Below, piece by piece: positions 8,079-17,249 of a DNA stretch of 64,000 nt (the stretch's first letter is position 1; each line of letters opens with the position of its first letter). Position numbers and translations under genes: made by a program. The stretch spans positions 43,288-107,287 of the forward strand of contig CAJUDE010000026.1 of NCBI GenBank assembly GCA_910585295.1, in the 5' to 3' direction. The notes beneath the pieces were generated by a model, which was not told the origin of the DNA, did no database searches, and saw nothing but the letters and a program-made list of their open reading frames with translations. The DNA comes from an uncultured Lachnospiraceae bacterium. Its GTDB lineage: Bacteria > Bacillota > Clostridia > Lachnospirales > Lachnospiraceae.

Positions 8079-8507
8079 TCACCTACGCTCCCCTCCCAAC
8101 AACATCTCACAATCTATTTTAAACTTCCCATACCCGCTCTCTGCTTTGGGCAAGTCCGGTTCCATATGGGCTTGTTCCAAGGCGCCGTCAAATACATTGG
8201 CGCTGGACAAATAAATAATTTTCCCATCCTTATATTGGACCAGATATTCCCCAAGGACCTTATGCGCCTCCATTTGCTGATGGAAACTGCCCCTAAGGCA
8301 GGAAACCACCAGGGTTGGGCGCACCTCATAGAGAAGCCTTTCCAACTCCCCTTTTGTCCCAAGCGCAAATTGATGCATAGACGGGTCACGCCGGAATTTT
8401 ACCTGCCTGGCCTTATAAGCGCCATAAACGTCCATAAATTCCTGATCCAGTTTTTTCTTAATACAAGAGCCGGTATAGCCGCTTGCCCCTAAAATTAAAA
8501 TCCTCAT
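8079..8507 (-). CDS. Truncated NAD-dependent sugar epimerase/RmlD-like protein
   Basis: The product is 142 residues and contains only the N-terminal half of an extended short-chain dehydrogenase. It has the Rossmann GASGYTGSCIKK motif, then YLSSANVFDG (catalytic Ser region) and the YGKFK catalytic Tyr/Lys pair, and then stops after EMLLGGERR. RmlD-like enzymes are normally 280-300 residues, so the substrate-binding half is missing. No continuation was found in other frames before the next gene starts 46 bases away. The ATG at 8507 has GGGAGGAAACA before it. It may be a decayed gene or a small NAD-binding protein; it heads the operon with the GTPase-nuclease fusion. Confidence 0.65.
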   Translation of the reverse strand: MRILILGASGYTGSCIKKKLDQEFMDVYGAYKARQVKFRRDPSMHQFALGTKGELERLLYEVRPTLVVSCLRGSFHQQMEAHKVLGEYLVQYKDGKIIYLSSANVFDGALEQAHMEPDLPKAESGYGKFKIDCEMLLGGERR

Positions 8508-8640
8508 TTGTTTCCTCCCAAATTTACCCCAACGCTCCACCCTCCTAACAAGTCTATCACAATATTTTAATTTTTACTATCCTATATTATGTGGATTATG
8601 CTACAACTATCAGTTGTCACTTTCCAGAATTTCGGCTGTT

Positions 8641-8668
8641 TTTACAATCTTACTGTAAATGTTACAAT
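8641..8668 (+). promoter_or_regulatory. Probable promoter of the membrane protein gene at 8750
   Basis: TTTACA (8641-8646), 16 bases, then TACAAT (8663-8668), about 80 bases before the start codon. No clear operator was recognised, although the following AGGAGGTG ribosome site is very strong. Confidence 0.45.
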
Positions 8669-8749
8669 AAATTATGTTCAGGTTGACGGAAACACAATCT
8701 GAGCGTGAGTAGAAAGAATCATACATAAAAAAGAGGAGGTGTAAATGTT

Positions 8750-9658
8750 ATGATCGAAATTCTATCTCTTATCGCTGCTTTTGGTGGCGGTGTATTCGCA
8801 GCTTCCATTGGTGGGTTGCCGGCATTTATTTTAACTGGCGTATTTGCCATCTCTGGATCTGTAGCAGGCATGTGTGGTGCGGCTGACGCGTCGAATGTCC
8901 TGTTAAACTTTATTGCGTTTGGGCCGTTCTTCGGACCCCACATTGCATTTGGCGGAGGCGTTGCTGCTTCTGCATTTGCGAAAAAGAAAGGGCTTCTGGA
9001 AAGCGGCGCTGACACAGCTACAGCCCTGAGCGGCTTCAATGACCCCAGCGTATTGTTAGTCGGCGGCGTGTTTGGTGTAATTGGCTATCTGTTCAAAGAA
9101 CTCGTTGTTATGAACGTATTTGCAGGGACCATCTCAAACCGTCTGATCACAGATGCGCCTGGATTCACGGTATTCTGTTCCGCAATTGTTGTCCGCCTTG
9201 TCTTTGGCGGGAAGCTTAGGACTGGAACAGAAGTGCTGAGCAAAGGGAACGCCCTCGCAACCACTGTGTTAATCGGCATTACATACAGCTTGGTAGTAGG
9301 CGGGGTTTACACAGGGGCCATCGCAGCAGGCGTCCCAGTAGAAGCTTTTGGCGGGGTATATCCTACTTTGATTTTCGGTATGGCGGCAGTAGGGCTTATC
9401 TTCGCAGAATTTGGCCAGCCATTCTTTGGATGCCACCATATCGTAATCATTGCGGCGGAAGCTGCCGTTCAGTCCTATGCAACTACTGGAAGCCTTTACA
9501 TGGCTTTATTGATGAGCGTTATCTTCGGCCTCATCGCAGCAATGCTTGCAGACTTTGAGGGGCATTTCCTGAACAGCGGAACAGACTCCCACATTGACCC
9601 GCCGGCATTCGCTATTTTGATTATGACATTTGTTGTCAATGCATGTTTCCCAATGTAA
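8750..9658 (+). CDS. Unrecognised polytopic membrane protein
   Basis: The 302-residue product is almost entirely hydrophobic, with roughly nine or ten membrane segments rich in Gly and Ala. Conserved-looking polar spots in membrane context are GMCGAADASN, GPFFGPHIAFGGG and FGQPFFGCHHIVII, the last with a His pair that could bind a substrate or metal. I could not assign it to a named transporter family. The ATG at 8750 follows AGGAGGTG; an ATG six bases earlier meets a stop at once. It stands alone on the plus strand and ends convergently with a LysR regulator gene, which may control it. The strong ribosome site suggests good expression. Confidence 0.85.
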   Translation: MIEILSLIAAFGGGVFAASIGGLPAFILTGVFAISGSVAGMCGAADASNVLLNFIAFGPFFGPHIAFGGGVAASAFAKKKGLLESGADTATALSGFNDPSVLLVGGVFGVIGYLFKELVVMNVFAGTISNRLITDAPGFTVFCSAIVVRLVFGGKLRTGTEVLSKGNALATTVLIGITYSLVVGGVYTGAIAAGVPVEAFGGVYPTLIFGMAAVGLIFAEFGQPFFGCHHIVIIAAEAAVQSYATTGSLYMALLMSVIFGLIAAMLADFEGHFLNSGTDSHIDPPAFAILIMTFVVNACFPM

Positions 9659-9744
9659 TGCATTCGCGCAACAAGTTCCTCTCAAAAATGTATGGTAACT
9701 AAAATGTTCCTTTGAGTGGAGGGAGAATATTCCACTCGCCCAAA

Positions 9745-9779
9745 GGGCCGCTTTTCTAACTGCTATGGAAAAGCGGCCC
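9745..9779. terminator. Hairpin between convergent genes
   Basis: Perfect 12-bp arms GGGCCGCTTTTC (9745-9756) and GAAAAGCGGCCC (9768-9779) lie between the ends of the membrane protein and LysR genes. There is no long T-run, so it is a possible bidirectional terminator rather than a certain one. Confidence 0.5.
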
Positions 9780-9788
9780 ATGCCCATT

Positions 9789-10733
9789 TTATGGGCTTAT
9801 GTTTGGGAACAGTGCAGATTCTGCCCTAAACGCCGTATCATGGAATACTGTACTGTACTTTTCTTTTGCATAATCAATATAATGCTGCGTCTCCCTATCT
9901 GGGTAAACGCCTTTTAGCGTAACCAAATGCGTTTCTATATACATTTGCGAGCCATCATCCAAAAAAAACGGCAGGAACGTGATTCCTGGAAAATTATAAT
10001 AACGGTACAGCAATTTACTGCTGAACCCTACCAATTCTTCCTTGGCGCATAGGATTGACAAAAATTCATTCAGCGCCACCTGGTTATAGACGGAATAAGA
10101 AATCCCCAATTGCTCTGCATGCCGCAAAATCCATCCATTATGCCCTTCGTACAAATTCAACAACAGCAATGGGCGCCCTTCTAAGTCTGCTATTGCAACC
10201 TTCCCTTTCTCTGCAAGGGGATGGGCATTGTTCACTGCCACATACAAAGGCTCCCTTCCTACAATTTGATGGGACTGGAACTCCTCTGGGATGGGCGGCA
10301 CCATATAGGCAATATCTCCTTTGCCCTCTAACATGCTTTGCACCATCACCTCTTTTGGCTCTTCCATATACATGGTCTCAAATTCTGGGTAAAGCTTCCC
10401 ATATTCCGCAAACTCATCTGTATCCGTGGCAAGGGCAAACCCTGGAGAGGCAATGATTTTAAGCACTCTTTTTTGATGGACAGACGCAACCTCCCGTTGT
10501 AATTCCTGATATGAGTCTAGTACCTTCTTAAAGAATTCATACAATTTCACAGCAGATTCCGTAGGGGTGACGCCAGAAGAAGTACGCTGAAATAAAGGAA
10601 ATCCCAGTTCCGCCTCTAATTTGCTGACAGACTTACTCAACCCCTGCTGGGAAATATACAATGCCTGGCTGGACTTTGTCATATTGCAGTCTTTATATAA
10701 TTGAACAAAATACTGGATTTGCCGTAATTCCAT
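9789..10733 (-). CDS. LysR-family transcriptional regulator
   Basis: The 314-residue product has the N-terminal winged helix (MELRQIQYFVQLY, then SQQGLSKSVSKLEAELGFPLFQRT) and a C-terminal periplasmic-binding-like effector domain, the standard LysR layout and length. The ATG at 10733 follows AAGGAGGGAAAG; a frame start at 10763 has no such site. It is 36 bases downstream of the siroheme/cobalamin gene at 10770 and may belong to that transcript. It is also convergent with the membrane protein at 8750. The effector is unknown. Confidence 0.93.
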   Translation of the reverse strand: MELRQIQYFVQLYKDCNMTKSSQALYISQQGLSKSVSKLEAELGFPLFQRTSSGVTPTESAVKLYEFFKKVLDSYQELQREVASVHQKRVLKIIASPGFALATDTDEFAEYGKLYPEFETMYMEEPKEVMVQSMLEGKGDIAYMVPPIPEEFQSHQIVGREPLYVAVNNAHPLAEKGKVAIADLEGRPLLLLNLYEGHNGWILRHAEQLGISYSVYNQVALNEFLSILCAKEELVGFSSKLLYRYYNFPGITFLPFFLDDGSQMYIETHLVTLKGVYPDRETQHYIDYAKEKYSTVFHDTAFRAESALFPNISP

Positions 10734-10769
10734 TCTTTCCCTCCTTTTCGGCTCCCCATCCATCGTCCC

Positions 10770-11231
10770 CTATAATAATGTTTTCAACAATTCCCGAATG
10801 CCCTTTGTAACCTCTGCAGCCTTCTTGTGGTCCCTGCCACCGGCCGTAACCCCTACCGTAATTTCCCCTTCCCTTGCAATGCCTGGAAAATAAAAATCAC
10901 ATTTACGCTTGTCAGAGGCCACGTTTACCAAAATATTTTTTTGGCGGCACTCCTGAAAAATCATGTTATTTACAGCCTCATCATCTGTTATGGCAAGGAC
11001 CATATCCGCCCCCTGCAGCTCCCCCTGCCGATATGGACGCTGCTCCAGCGTAAGCTTCCTTTGCCCCTCTGCCAGGCCCACCAGCGCTTTGGAAATTTTT
11101 GGCGCAACCACATGCACCTCCGCGCCAAATTCCAGCAGGGCAGATACGCGCCTTGTGGCAATGGCCCCGCCGCCGAATACCCGTGCCTGCTTGCCTTCCA
11201 AATCAATAAATATTGGAAAATATGCTCCCAT
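10770..11231 (-). CDS. Precorrin-2 dehydrogenase / sirohydrochlorin ferrochelatase-like protein
   Basis: The 153-residue protein corresponds to the CysG N-terminal / Met8 / SirC family: YFPIFIDLEGKQARVFGGGAIATRRV is the typical start with the NAD-binding glycine turn, followed by HVVAP, ITDDEAVN and VNVASDKRKCDFYFPGIA. It oxidises precorrin-2 to sirohydrochlorin with NAD. It is somewhat shorter than the 200-residue family members, so chelatase activity is uncertain. The ATG at 11231 has AAGGGAG 5 bases upstream; a GTG six bases earlier is possible. It lies 12 bases after cbiC in the same direction, linking hem precursors to cobalamin synthesis. Confidence 0.9.
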   Translation of the reverse strand: MGAYFPIFIDLEGKQARVFGGGAIATRRVSALLEFGAEVHVVAPKISKALVGLAEGQRKLTLEQRPYRQGELQGADMVLAITDDEAVNNMIFQECRQKNILVNVASDKRKCDFYFPGIAREGEITVGVTAGGRDHKKAAEVTKGIRELLKTLL

Positions 11232-11243
11232 AACCACTCCCTT

Positions 11244-11879
11244 TTAGCGCCCGCATGCCAGATACAATAAGGCGTTTACAATTGCCGCCGCAACATTGCT
11301 GCCGCCTTTCCTTCCTTTTGCAACAATGTATGGCACAGGGAGCTGAAGGATCATTTCCTTTGCCTGCACCACATTCACAAACCCCACAGGGACCCCAATA
11401 ATAAGCTCTGGCTTCCATTTCCCTTCCTGTACCAATTCATAAATCCGCACCAATGCCGTAGGCGCATTCCCCACTGCCACAATCAACGGGCGGTTTAATT
11501 CCGCCGCCTTGTCCATGCTTGCTGCAGACCGCGTACTCCCCAAAGCCTTTGCCTGCTGCACTACATCCTCGTCCGATATAAAATTATATGCTTCCACCCC
11601 AAGTTTTTGCATTGCACTTGCATTAATGCCCGCTTTTGCCATCTTAGTGTCTGTGACAATGCAGGCTTTGTTTTTCAATGCCTCTAACGCATGCTCCAAA
11701 ACATTAGGGGAAAATACCAGATTATCCACATATTCAAAATCTGCTGTGGTATGTATGACCCGTTTCACGATAGGCGCATACTTTTCGTCCAGCTTACGGC
11801 TGCCAAGCTCCTCTGTAATAATCTCAAAACTCCGTGCTTCTATCTCTTGTGGCAGCACTTGCTCTAACTTTGTCTCCAT
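11244..11879 (-). CDS. cbiC: Cobalt-precorrin-8 / precorrin-8X methylmutase
   Basis: The 211-residue product matches CbiC/CobH, which moves the C-11 methyl group to C-12 to give (cobalt-)hydrogenobyrinate. The active-site His motif VIHTTADFEYVDNLVFSP and the later VGNAPTAL and VGVPVGFVNV segments are visible. The ATG at 11879 is preceded by AAAGGAGGT, better than the upstream frame start at 11921. It lies between cobO and the precorrin-2 dehydrogenase in a minus-strand cobalamin cluster. The presence of CbiC without the other ring methylases here means the rest of the pathway must be elsewhere. Confidence 0.96.
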   Translation of the reverse strand: METKLEQVLPQEIEARSFEIITEELGSRKLDEKYAPIVKRVIHTTADFEYVDNLVFSPNVLEHALEALKNKACIVTDTKMAKAGINASAMQKLGVEAYNFISDEDVVQQAKALGSTRSAASMDKAAELNRPLIVAVGNAPTALVRIYELVQEGKWKPELIIGVPVGFVNVVQAKEMILQLPVPYIVAKGRKGGSNVAAAIVNALLYLACGR

Positions 11880-11892
11880 GATATAACCTCCT

Positions 11893-12483
11893 TTACCATT
11901 CAATCCCCCGCCTTGCCGCAACCCCCTGGCTATAGGGATGTTTTTCCATCTGCATAATTGTCACATAATCCGCGTGGGCTAACAGCTCTGGGGCAGGGTC
12001 CCGTCCTGTAAGCGCCACCTCTAAATTGTCTGGCTTCTGCTCCAAGAAAGCCAATAATTCCTGGCGGTCTACCATTCCCTGGTTATAAGCTGCCAAGATT
12101 TCATCCAGCACCAATAAAACGCCTGGCGAATGGGAATTCCCGCCGTTCCCTTCTGCATACTTGGGGCGAAGGCTTGCCGCCTGGCATGCCAGCCGCGCCT
12201 CAGCCAGCACTTTGCTGAGATGGGCGCTGTAATACTCCGCCGCCTCCTGTTTCTGCCCTGCCGTCATCTGGAAAGTAAACCCAAAGCTTTTCCTACACAA
12301 AAAAAGCTTCACAGGTTCCAACTGCCCCAAAATTGCCAACTCACCAGAAGTATCCTTTTTTAAAAACTGGGTGAAAAGGACTTCCCCGCCTGCCCCGGCA
12401 AACCGGACAGTAAGCCCAATGGCTGCGGTTGTCTTCCCTTTCCCCTCCCCAGTATAGATATGGACAAAACCTTTCTTTTTCAT
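11893..12483 (-). CDS. cobO: Cob(I)yrinic acid a,c-diamide adenosyltransferase
   Basis: The 196-residue protein belongs to the CobA/CobO/BtuR family, which transfers the 5'-deoxyadenosyl group from ATP to cob(I)alamin precursors. The ATP-binding [13 protein letters not shown]-loop is near the N-terminus. [16 protein letters not shown] (Walker B-like) and [21 protein letters not shown] are typical C-terminal motifs. Its start overlaps the cobQ stop by 4 bases (ATGA arrangement), so the two are translationally coupled. Confidence 0.95.
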   Translation of the reverse strand: MKKKGFVHIYTGEGKGKTTAAIGLTVRFAGAGGEVLFTQFLKKDTSGELAILGQLEPVKLFLCRKSFGFTFQMTAGQKQEAAEYYSAHLSKVLAEARLACQAASLRPKYAEGNGGNSHSPGVLLVLDEILAAYNQGMVDRQELLAFLEQKPDNLEVALTGRDPAPELLAHADYVTIMQMEKHPYSQGVAARRGIEW

Positions 12484-14006
12484 ACGCCGCGCTCCAAAAT
12501 TTCATATATTTTCCCCATATCCAAATGCCTGCGCAACGTATCTGCCAACAGGTCATACTGCCGCTCCTTGTACTGTTGGCGGCTGACGGATCCCGCCGAA
12601 AGGGATATACCTTTTTTCCCCGCCAAAATTTCCACAATCGCGGACGCAATCCCTTCCCCATCAAAAATGCCATGGACATATGTCCCATAGACATTCCCAT
12701 ATTGGCTTCCATCTGTATATTGCCTGTCCCTTTCCAAAGCTTCCCTGCCTGACTGCACCTGGAATGTAACCAATTCCCTGCTGGCATCTTTCTGGCTGTT
12801 GGTCCGGCCCATATGGATTTCATAGCCTTCCAGGGCCATCCCACTTAAGCCCGCCAATGCGCCGTCAAGCGCCTTGAACTTCCCAGACACCCTTGTCCTG
12901 GTTTTCTCCTGGGTAAACACAGTCTCAACCGGAAGCAGCCCCATTCCCCTTAAGCTCCCCCCTTCTTCTACCTGTTCTGGGTCTGATAACCGTTCGCCAA
13001 GCATTTGGTAGCCCCCGCAAATGCCAAAAACCACGCACCCACGCTCTGCTGCACGAAGAATGGCGCCTTCCATCCCACTTTGCCTTAGCCATTTCAAATC
13101 GCCCATGGTATTCTTTGTGCCTGGAAGGATAACCATATCCGCGCCCTCAAGCTGGCTTGCTTTGGAAGCATAGGTAAGGGTTACCTGCTCCATAGATTCC
13201 AGCACTGCAAAATCTGTAAAGTTAGAAATCCTCGGCAGCTTGGCAACTGCAATATGGATCGGCCCTTTTTCTTTGCCAGGGACAAACCGCTCCGTCAGGC
13301 TGTCCTCTTCCTCTATGTCAACCTGCATATATGGAACCACCCCAACGACGGGGATTCCCATTACCCCTTCTATCATCCCCACTCCTGGATCCAAAATACT
13401 TTTGTCCCCACGGAATTTATTAATAATTGTCCCTTTCACAAACTTCTTCTCTTCTTCTGTAAGAAGCAATGCCGTCCCTGCTAACTGGGCGAACACGCCG
13501 CCCCTGTCAATATCCCCTGCCAAAAGCACTGGGGAGTTTGCCATTTTCGCCATCCCCATATTTACAATATCGTCCTGTTTCAAATTGATTTCCGCCGGGG
13601 AACCTGCCCCTTCCATTACAATAATGTCATACGCCTCTTCCAGCGCATGGTAAGCTGCCAAAACCTCCGGGATTAACTGCTTTTTATAAGAAAAATACTC
13701 TCTGGCCCCCATCGTCTTATGCACCTTCCCATTTACAATAACCTGGGAACCTGTATCGCTGGTTGGCTTTAATAAAATGGGGTTCATTTCCACAACAGGC
13801 TCTATCCCAGCCGCCTCCGCCTGCATCGCCTGGGCGCGCCCCAGTTCCAGCCCTTCTTTGGTAATAAAGGAATTCAATGCCATATTTTGGGATTTAAAAG
13901 GCGCGGTTTTGTACCCATCCTGCTTAAAAATCCGGCATAAGCCTGCCGTCAGCAAGCTTTTCCCTACATTTGACATGGTGCCTTGAACCATAATTGACTT
14001 TGCCAT
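12480..14006 (-). CDS. cobQ: Adenosylcobyric acid synthase
   Basis: The 508-residue product is full length for CobQ/CbiP. This enzyme amidates four carboxyl groups of adenosylcobyrinic a,c-diamide using glutamine and ATP. The N-terminal synthetase domain begins [27 protein letters not shown] with the P-loop-like segment. The C-terminal class I amidotransferase domain has the nucleophile in [13 protein letters not shown] and the catalytic His in [10 protein letters not shown]. The ATG at 14006 is chosen because AGAGGTGG lies immediately upstream; extra residues to 14078 look non-coding. The gene is coupled to cobO. Confidence 0.96.
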   Translation of the reverse strand: MAKSIMVQGTMSNVGKSLLTAGLCRIFKQDGYKTAPFKSQNMALNSFITKEGLELGRAQAMQAEAAGIEPVVEMNPILLKPTSDTGSQVIVNGKVHKTMGAREYFSYKKQLIPEVLAAYHALEEAYDIIVMEGAGSPAEINLKQDDIVNMGMAKMANSPVLLAGDIDRGGVFAQLAGTALLLTEEEKKFVKGTIINKFRGDKSILDPGVGMIEGVMGIPVVGVVPYMQVDIEEEDSLTERFVPGKEKGPIHIAVAKLPRISNFTDFAVLESMEQVTLTYASKASQLEGADMVILPGTKNTMGDLKWLRQSGMEGAILRAAERGCVVFGICGGYQMLGERLSDPEQVEEGGSLRGMGLLPVETVFTQEKTRTRVSGKFKALDGALAGLSGMALEGYEIHMGRTNSQKDASRELVTFQVQSGREALERDRQYTDGSQYGNVYGTYVHGIFDGEGIASAIVEILAGKKGISLSAGSVSRQQYKERQYDLLADTLRRHLDMGKIYEILERGV

Positions 14007-14150
14007 TTTCCACCTCTTCTTCATTTGCCGTTCAACATTCTTTTCCATTATAGCAAAAGTAAACGTATGCCACAACAAAAACCGGAGAGTTTCAATAGAA
14101 AATCCCCGGCCCTTGCCTTATCTATGTATACGCTGCATAGAAATTCTTTC

Positions 14151-15863
14151 TTACAGTTCAGATGGCAAATTAAATTTACCAATCAATTCATCCAGGCAAA
14201 TTGCCTGTGCTGACAACTGCTCGCTGGTTGCAGAGGACTGCTCTGCAGTGGCTGAATTGGACTGAACCACCTCTGAAATTTGGTTTACGCCTTCTTCTGC
14301 CTGCTTCATCGCTGTTGCCTGGTCTGCAGCCGTGCTGCTTACCGTCTTAGAGGAAGACGCAATCCTGCTGATGCCTTCCACTACAGTCTGGATAGAAGCA
14401 GATGCCCGTTCTGCCGCTTCATTCCCTTCTGCCACCTCGCGGATTGTCCCTTCAATCAGCTCCCTTGTCTCTACCGCTGCATTAGAGCTTTGCTCTGCAA
14501 GCTGACGGATTTGGTCTGCCACTACAGAGAAGCCCCTTCCAGCTTCCCCAGCCCTTGCCGCTTCAATAGATGCATTTAAGGATAACAGGTTGGTCTGGGA
14601 TGCAATGTCCTCAATTTCAGAGATAATATTGCCAATCTTCTGGGACGCTTCATTGATACGCCCCATAGCCGCCACCAGCATCTCCATTTCCCCACGGCTC
14701 CTGTCTGCCTCGCCTACATATTTCTGTGCTAACTGATAAGACTCTTCCGCCTTCTCTGCCGCCATCACAATATTGTCTGTAATAGTCATAATTGTCGCCT
14801 GCATCTCCTGCACTGCCCCAGCCTGTTCTGTCGCGCCTTCCGCAAGGCTCTGGGATGCCTCTGCCAGGTTCGTGGAGCCTGCAGACACCTGTGTGGACGC
14901 CTCATCAATGGACTGGATGGTAGTTACCATCTGTTTCTTCAATTCACGCAAGGAACTGTAGATTTGTTCAAAATCACCGGTGTATCTGCTGTCGTCTTCC
15001 GAATACACATCATAATTGGATTTTGCCATTTCCCCAAGCAGCCGTTCTTCATCTGCAATGACAAAATTCAAAGTCTCTGCCATATGCTTTGCCACCTGTA
15101 CCATTTCTGCAACTTCATCCTTTGTATCCACGTCCGGGAATGGGGAGGAAAGGTCCCCTTGTGCAAAAGTCGCGAACCTGTCTTTTAATTTTATCAATGG
15201 AACTGCAATGCTCTCTGCAATCTTTGTGCCAAGATGGAGCGCAAAAAAGATCGCAACCACAATTGCCACTGCAACTATGGCTGGCAATACAATGCTGAGG
15301 GCGGAAAGCTGCTTGGATAAAGACGCCCCTTTAGAAACTTTAATCTCCATTATCTCTGTCAGATGGCTATAAATTTCGTTGTACATAGGCGCTAACTCAC
15401 CCATCGCCATATCCTGAGCCTGAATACATTTCTCTATGTCTGTTGTGGCGCCCAATTCAATGATTTCCTGCTCTAATACCCAGTATTCCTCAAGGTCCGA
15501 CTTTAATTCCGCATACATCTCCTTGTTTTGGGCGGTCACCATGGTTTTGTCAAGCTCCGCAAACCCGGCCTCAAAATCTTCTTTACAGTCCTTATGCTGT
15601 TCTAGCATGTCATCAATAGCGTTTCTTTCATCATACCCGATAATGCCGCGCAGCGCTGACCTTGCATCTGCAAAGCTTGCCATTGTCTTGCCAACGTCCC
15701 CTTGGGCAAAGCCATAATTTACCAGCGCGCTAGAATAGAGGGTTGACACAACAATCATCCCAATCACCCCGATTGCCGCAACGACCGCCAGCATCCCCGA
15801 TATCAGGGTAAACGACTTCTTCAAACGCTCCCGAATCTGCATATTATTTAGTTTTTCTAACAT
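14151..15863 (-). CDS. Methyl-accepting chemotaxis protein
   Basis: The 570-residue receptor has an N-terminal membrane helix (residues about 20-42), an extracellular four-helix-bundle sensor of about 150 residues, a second helix near 190-210 ([18 protein letters not shown]), a HAMP domain, and a long coiled-coil signalling domain. The conserved hairpin tip is [32 protein letters not shown] in parts. It should relay a ligand signal to CheA/CheW, which are not in this window. GGAGAGAGGA precedes the ATG. It sits between cobD and cobQ but has its own promoter at 16038-16066, so it may be functionally unrelated to cobalamin. Confidence 0.95.
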   Translation of the reverse strand: MLEKLNNMQIRERLKKSFTLISGMLAVVAAIGVIGMIVVSTLYSSALVNYGFAQGDVGKTMASFADARSALRGIIGYDERNAIDDMLEQHKDCKEDFEAGFAELDKTMVTAQNKEMYAELKSDLEEYWVLEQEIIELGATTDIEKCIQAQDMAMGELAPMYNEIYSHLTEIMEIKVSKGASLSKQLSALSIVLPAIVAVAIVVAIFFALHLGTKIAESIAVPLIKLKDRFATFAQGDLSSPFPDVDTKDEVAEMVQVAKHMAETLNFVIADEERLLGEMAKSNYDVYSEDDSRYTGDFEQIYSSLRELKKQMVTTIQSIDEASTQVSAGSTNLAEASQSLAEGATEQAGAVQEMQATIMTITDNIVMAAEKAEESYQLAQKYVGEADRSRGEMEMLVAAMGRINEASQKIGNIISEIEDIASQTNLLSLNASIEAARAGEAGRGFSVVADQIRQLAEQSSNAAVETRELIEGTIREVAEGNEAAERASASIQTVVEGISRIASSSKTVSSTAADQATAMKQAEEGVNQISEVVQSNSATAEQSSATSEQLSAQAICLDELIGKFNLPSEL

Positions 15864-15922
15864 TCCTCTCTCCGTCCTTCTTATAGATTTCCGAACTTCC
15901 CGACATACCTTATTACCTGATT

Positions 15923-15980
15923 ACGGGCCATATCTGGCTTTCGGATAGATGCCATGTTTGGAATGCAAACCAGAGCCCAT
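15923..15980 (-). ncRNA. Possible structured 5' leader of the chemoreceptor gene
   Basis: On the minus strand ATGGGC pairs with GCCCGT to close a three-way junction. Inside it, GTTTG-CATTC-CAAAC and TGGC-N12-GCCA form two hairpins. It lies 60-117 bases before the start codon, in a leader of about 165 bases. I could not match it to a known riboswitch class. Covariation evidence is lacking. Confidence 0.25.
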
Positions 15981-16037
15981 GCCCCTCCCATAGGATGAAA
16001 TTCTAAGTTTGTATTTATCTATAACATCTGCACTCTC

Positions 16038-16066
16038 ATTTTACCCCCTTTTCCTATATTCGTCAA
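16038..16066 (-). promoter_or_regulatory. Chemoreceptor gene promoter
   Basis: TTGACG (16066-16061), a 17-base spacer and TAAAAT (16043-16038) on the minus strand. This implies a leader of about 165 bases before the start at 15863 and separates the gene from cobD. Confidence 0.6.
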
Positions 16067-16151
16067 TCATTTGATCAAATTTGCGCTGTTTTTCTACATA
16101 TTGAACAATAACTTCTGCCAGCCTTACCAAATTCCCTGATGCAATTTGCCT

Positions 16152-17225
16152 TTAACCGAAATTATGCGGACAACTAACCTCAGCAAGCGCCGCCGCCAAT
16201 GCTTCATTCTCTTCCCTGCCCCGCACGGCAATCCGGTACCAGCCCTCCCTAAGCCCACGGAAATTGCTGCAGTTACGGATCTTTATTTTATATTTTTCCA
16301 GTTCCTTGTCCAGCCCAACGACGCTTTGGAAAAAAATAAAATTTGCCGCATGCCCGTATGTCTGGATAAAAAACGCCCCTTTGCCTTCTCCCGGCTGGTA
16401 GGCAAAAAGCTGTTTTAAAAGGAATGCTTTCTCCCGCCCCACTGCCTGCCTGGTTTCTTCTAGGAACGCCTTTTCTTTTGCGGCCGCAATGCCTGCCTCC
16501 TGGGCTGGGACAGACACATTCCATGGCTGCGTCACTTCCTGCATCCTCGCCAATAGGCCTGGATTGCTGCAAATGCCATAGCCCAGGCGCAGCCCGGGCA
16601 TCGCAAATATTTTTGTAAATGCTTTCAATATAAATAAATTCCGGTATTCCCCTAAAAACCGCTTCATCCCCTCTTCTTTCTGGCTGGTAAAATCAAAAAA
16701 ACATTCGTCCACCACAAGGAGCGCCCCTGCCTGCCTGCACTGTTTTAACAGCCGTTCTAAAAACCCCTGCCCAGCTAGCACCCCTGTGGGGTTGTTAGGG
16801 TTGCAGACAAACACCATGTCTATGGCTTCATTTATTTCGCCAAGGCACCCTTCTGTAAACTGAAACCCCAGTTCTGGCTTTAAAAACTCCCACGCCACCT
16901 CACAGCCCACGCTTTTCAATGCCTGCTCGTACTCCTGGAATGTGGGGGCGAACAGCAACGCCCTCCTGGGCTTCACTGCCAAGGCAAGGGAAAAAATCAC
17001 TTCCGCCGCGCCATTCCCACAAATAATCTGTTCAGGGCCTATTTGTTCCATGCCAGAAATTGCCTGCCGCAGCCTGCCGCAGCCTACTTGCGGGTAATGG
17101 GCAATCCCATCTATCGCCGATTTGGCGCAGGAGGCCACGCCCGAAGGCACGCCCAAAAAATTGATATTTGCAGAAAAATCTATAAAATCGGGATACTGAT
17201 AGATATCCCCGCCATGCTTATGCAT
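16152..17225 (-). CDS. cobD: Threonine-phosphate decarboxylase (CobD type)
   Basis: The 357-residue fold-type I PLP enzyme starts MHKHGGDIYQYPDFIDFSANIN, characteristic of CobD/CobC. Further motifs are ICGNGAAEVIF, VFVCNPNNPTG, LLVVDECFFDF and the PLP lysine in LKAFTKIFAMPGLRLGY. It makes (R)-1-amino-2-propanol phosphate for the lower-ligand linker of cobalamin. Histidinol-phosphate aminotransferase is the closest alternative, but the N-terminus and cobalamin neighbours favour CobD. GAGGTGG lies 4 bases before the ATG. It follows the ABC membrane protein gene by only 24 bases. Confidence 0.92.
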   Translation of the reverse strand: MHKHGGDIYQYPDFIDFSANINFLGVPSGVASCAKSAIDGIAHYPQVGCGRLRQAISGMEQIGPEQIICGNGAAEVIFSLALAVKPRRALLFAPTFQEYEQALKSVGCEVAWEFLKPELGFQFTEGCLGEINEAIDMVFVCNPNNPTGVLAGQGFLERLLKQCRQAGALLVVDECFFDFTSQKEEGMKRFLGEYRNLFILKAFTKIFAMPGLRLGYGICSNPGLLARMQEVTQPWNVSVPAQEAGIAAAKEKAFLEETRQAVGREKAFLLKQLFAYQPGEGKGAFFIQTYGHAANFIFFQSVVGLDKELEKYKIKIRNCSNFRGLREGWYRIAVRGREENEALAAALAEVSCPHNFG

Positions 17226-17249
17226 CTTACCACCTCGTTTGTCCTTTCC

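Noticed and set aside
8541..8749. Cobalamin riboswitch before the membrane protein gene
   Set aside because: The gap is AT-rich and short, with a promoter but no B12-box-like conserved core.
15864..16151. c-di-GMP or cobalamin riboswitch in the chemoreceptor/cobD gap
   Set aside because: The conserved cores of these riboswitches could not be found; only a generic folded leader is visible.
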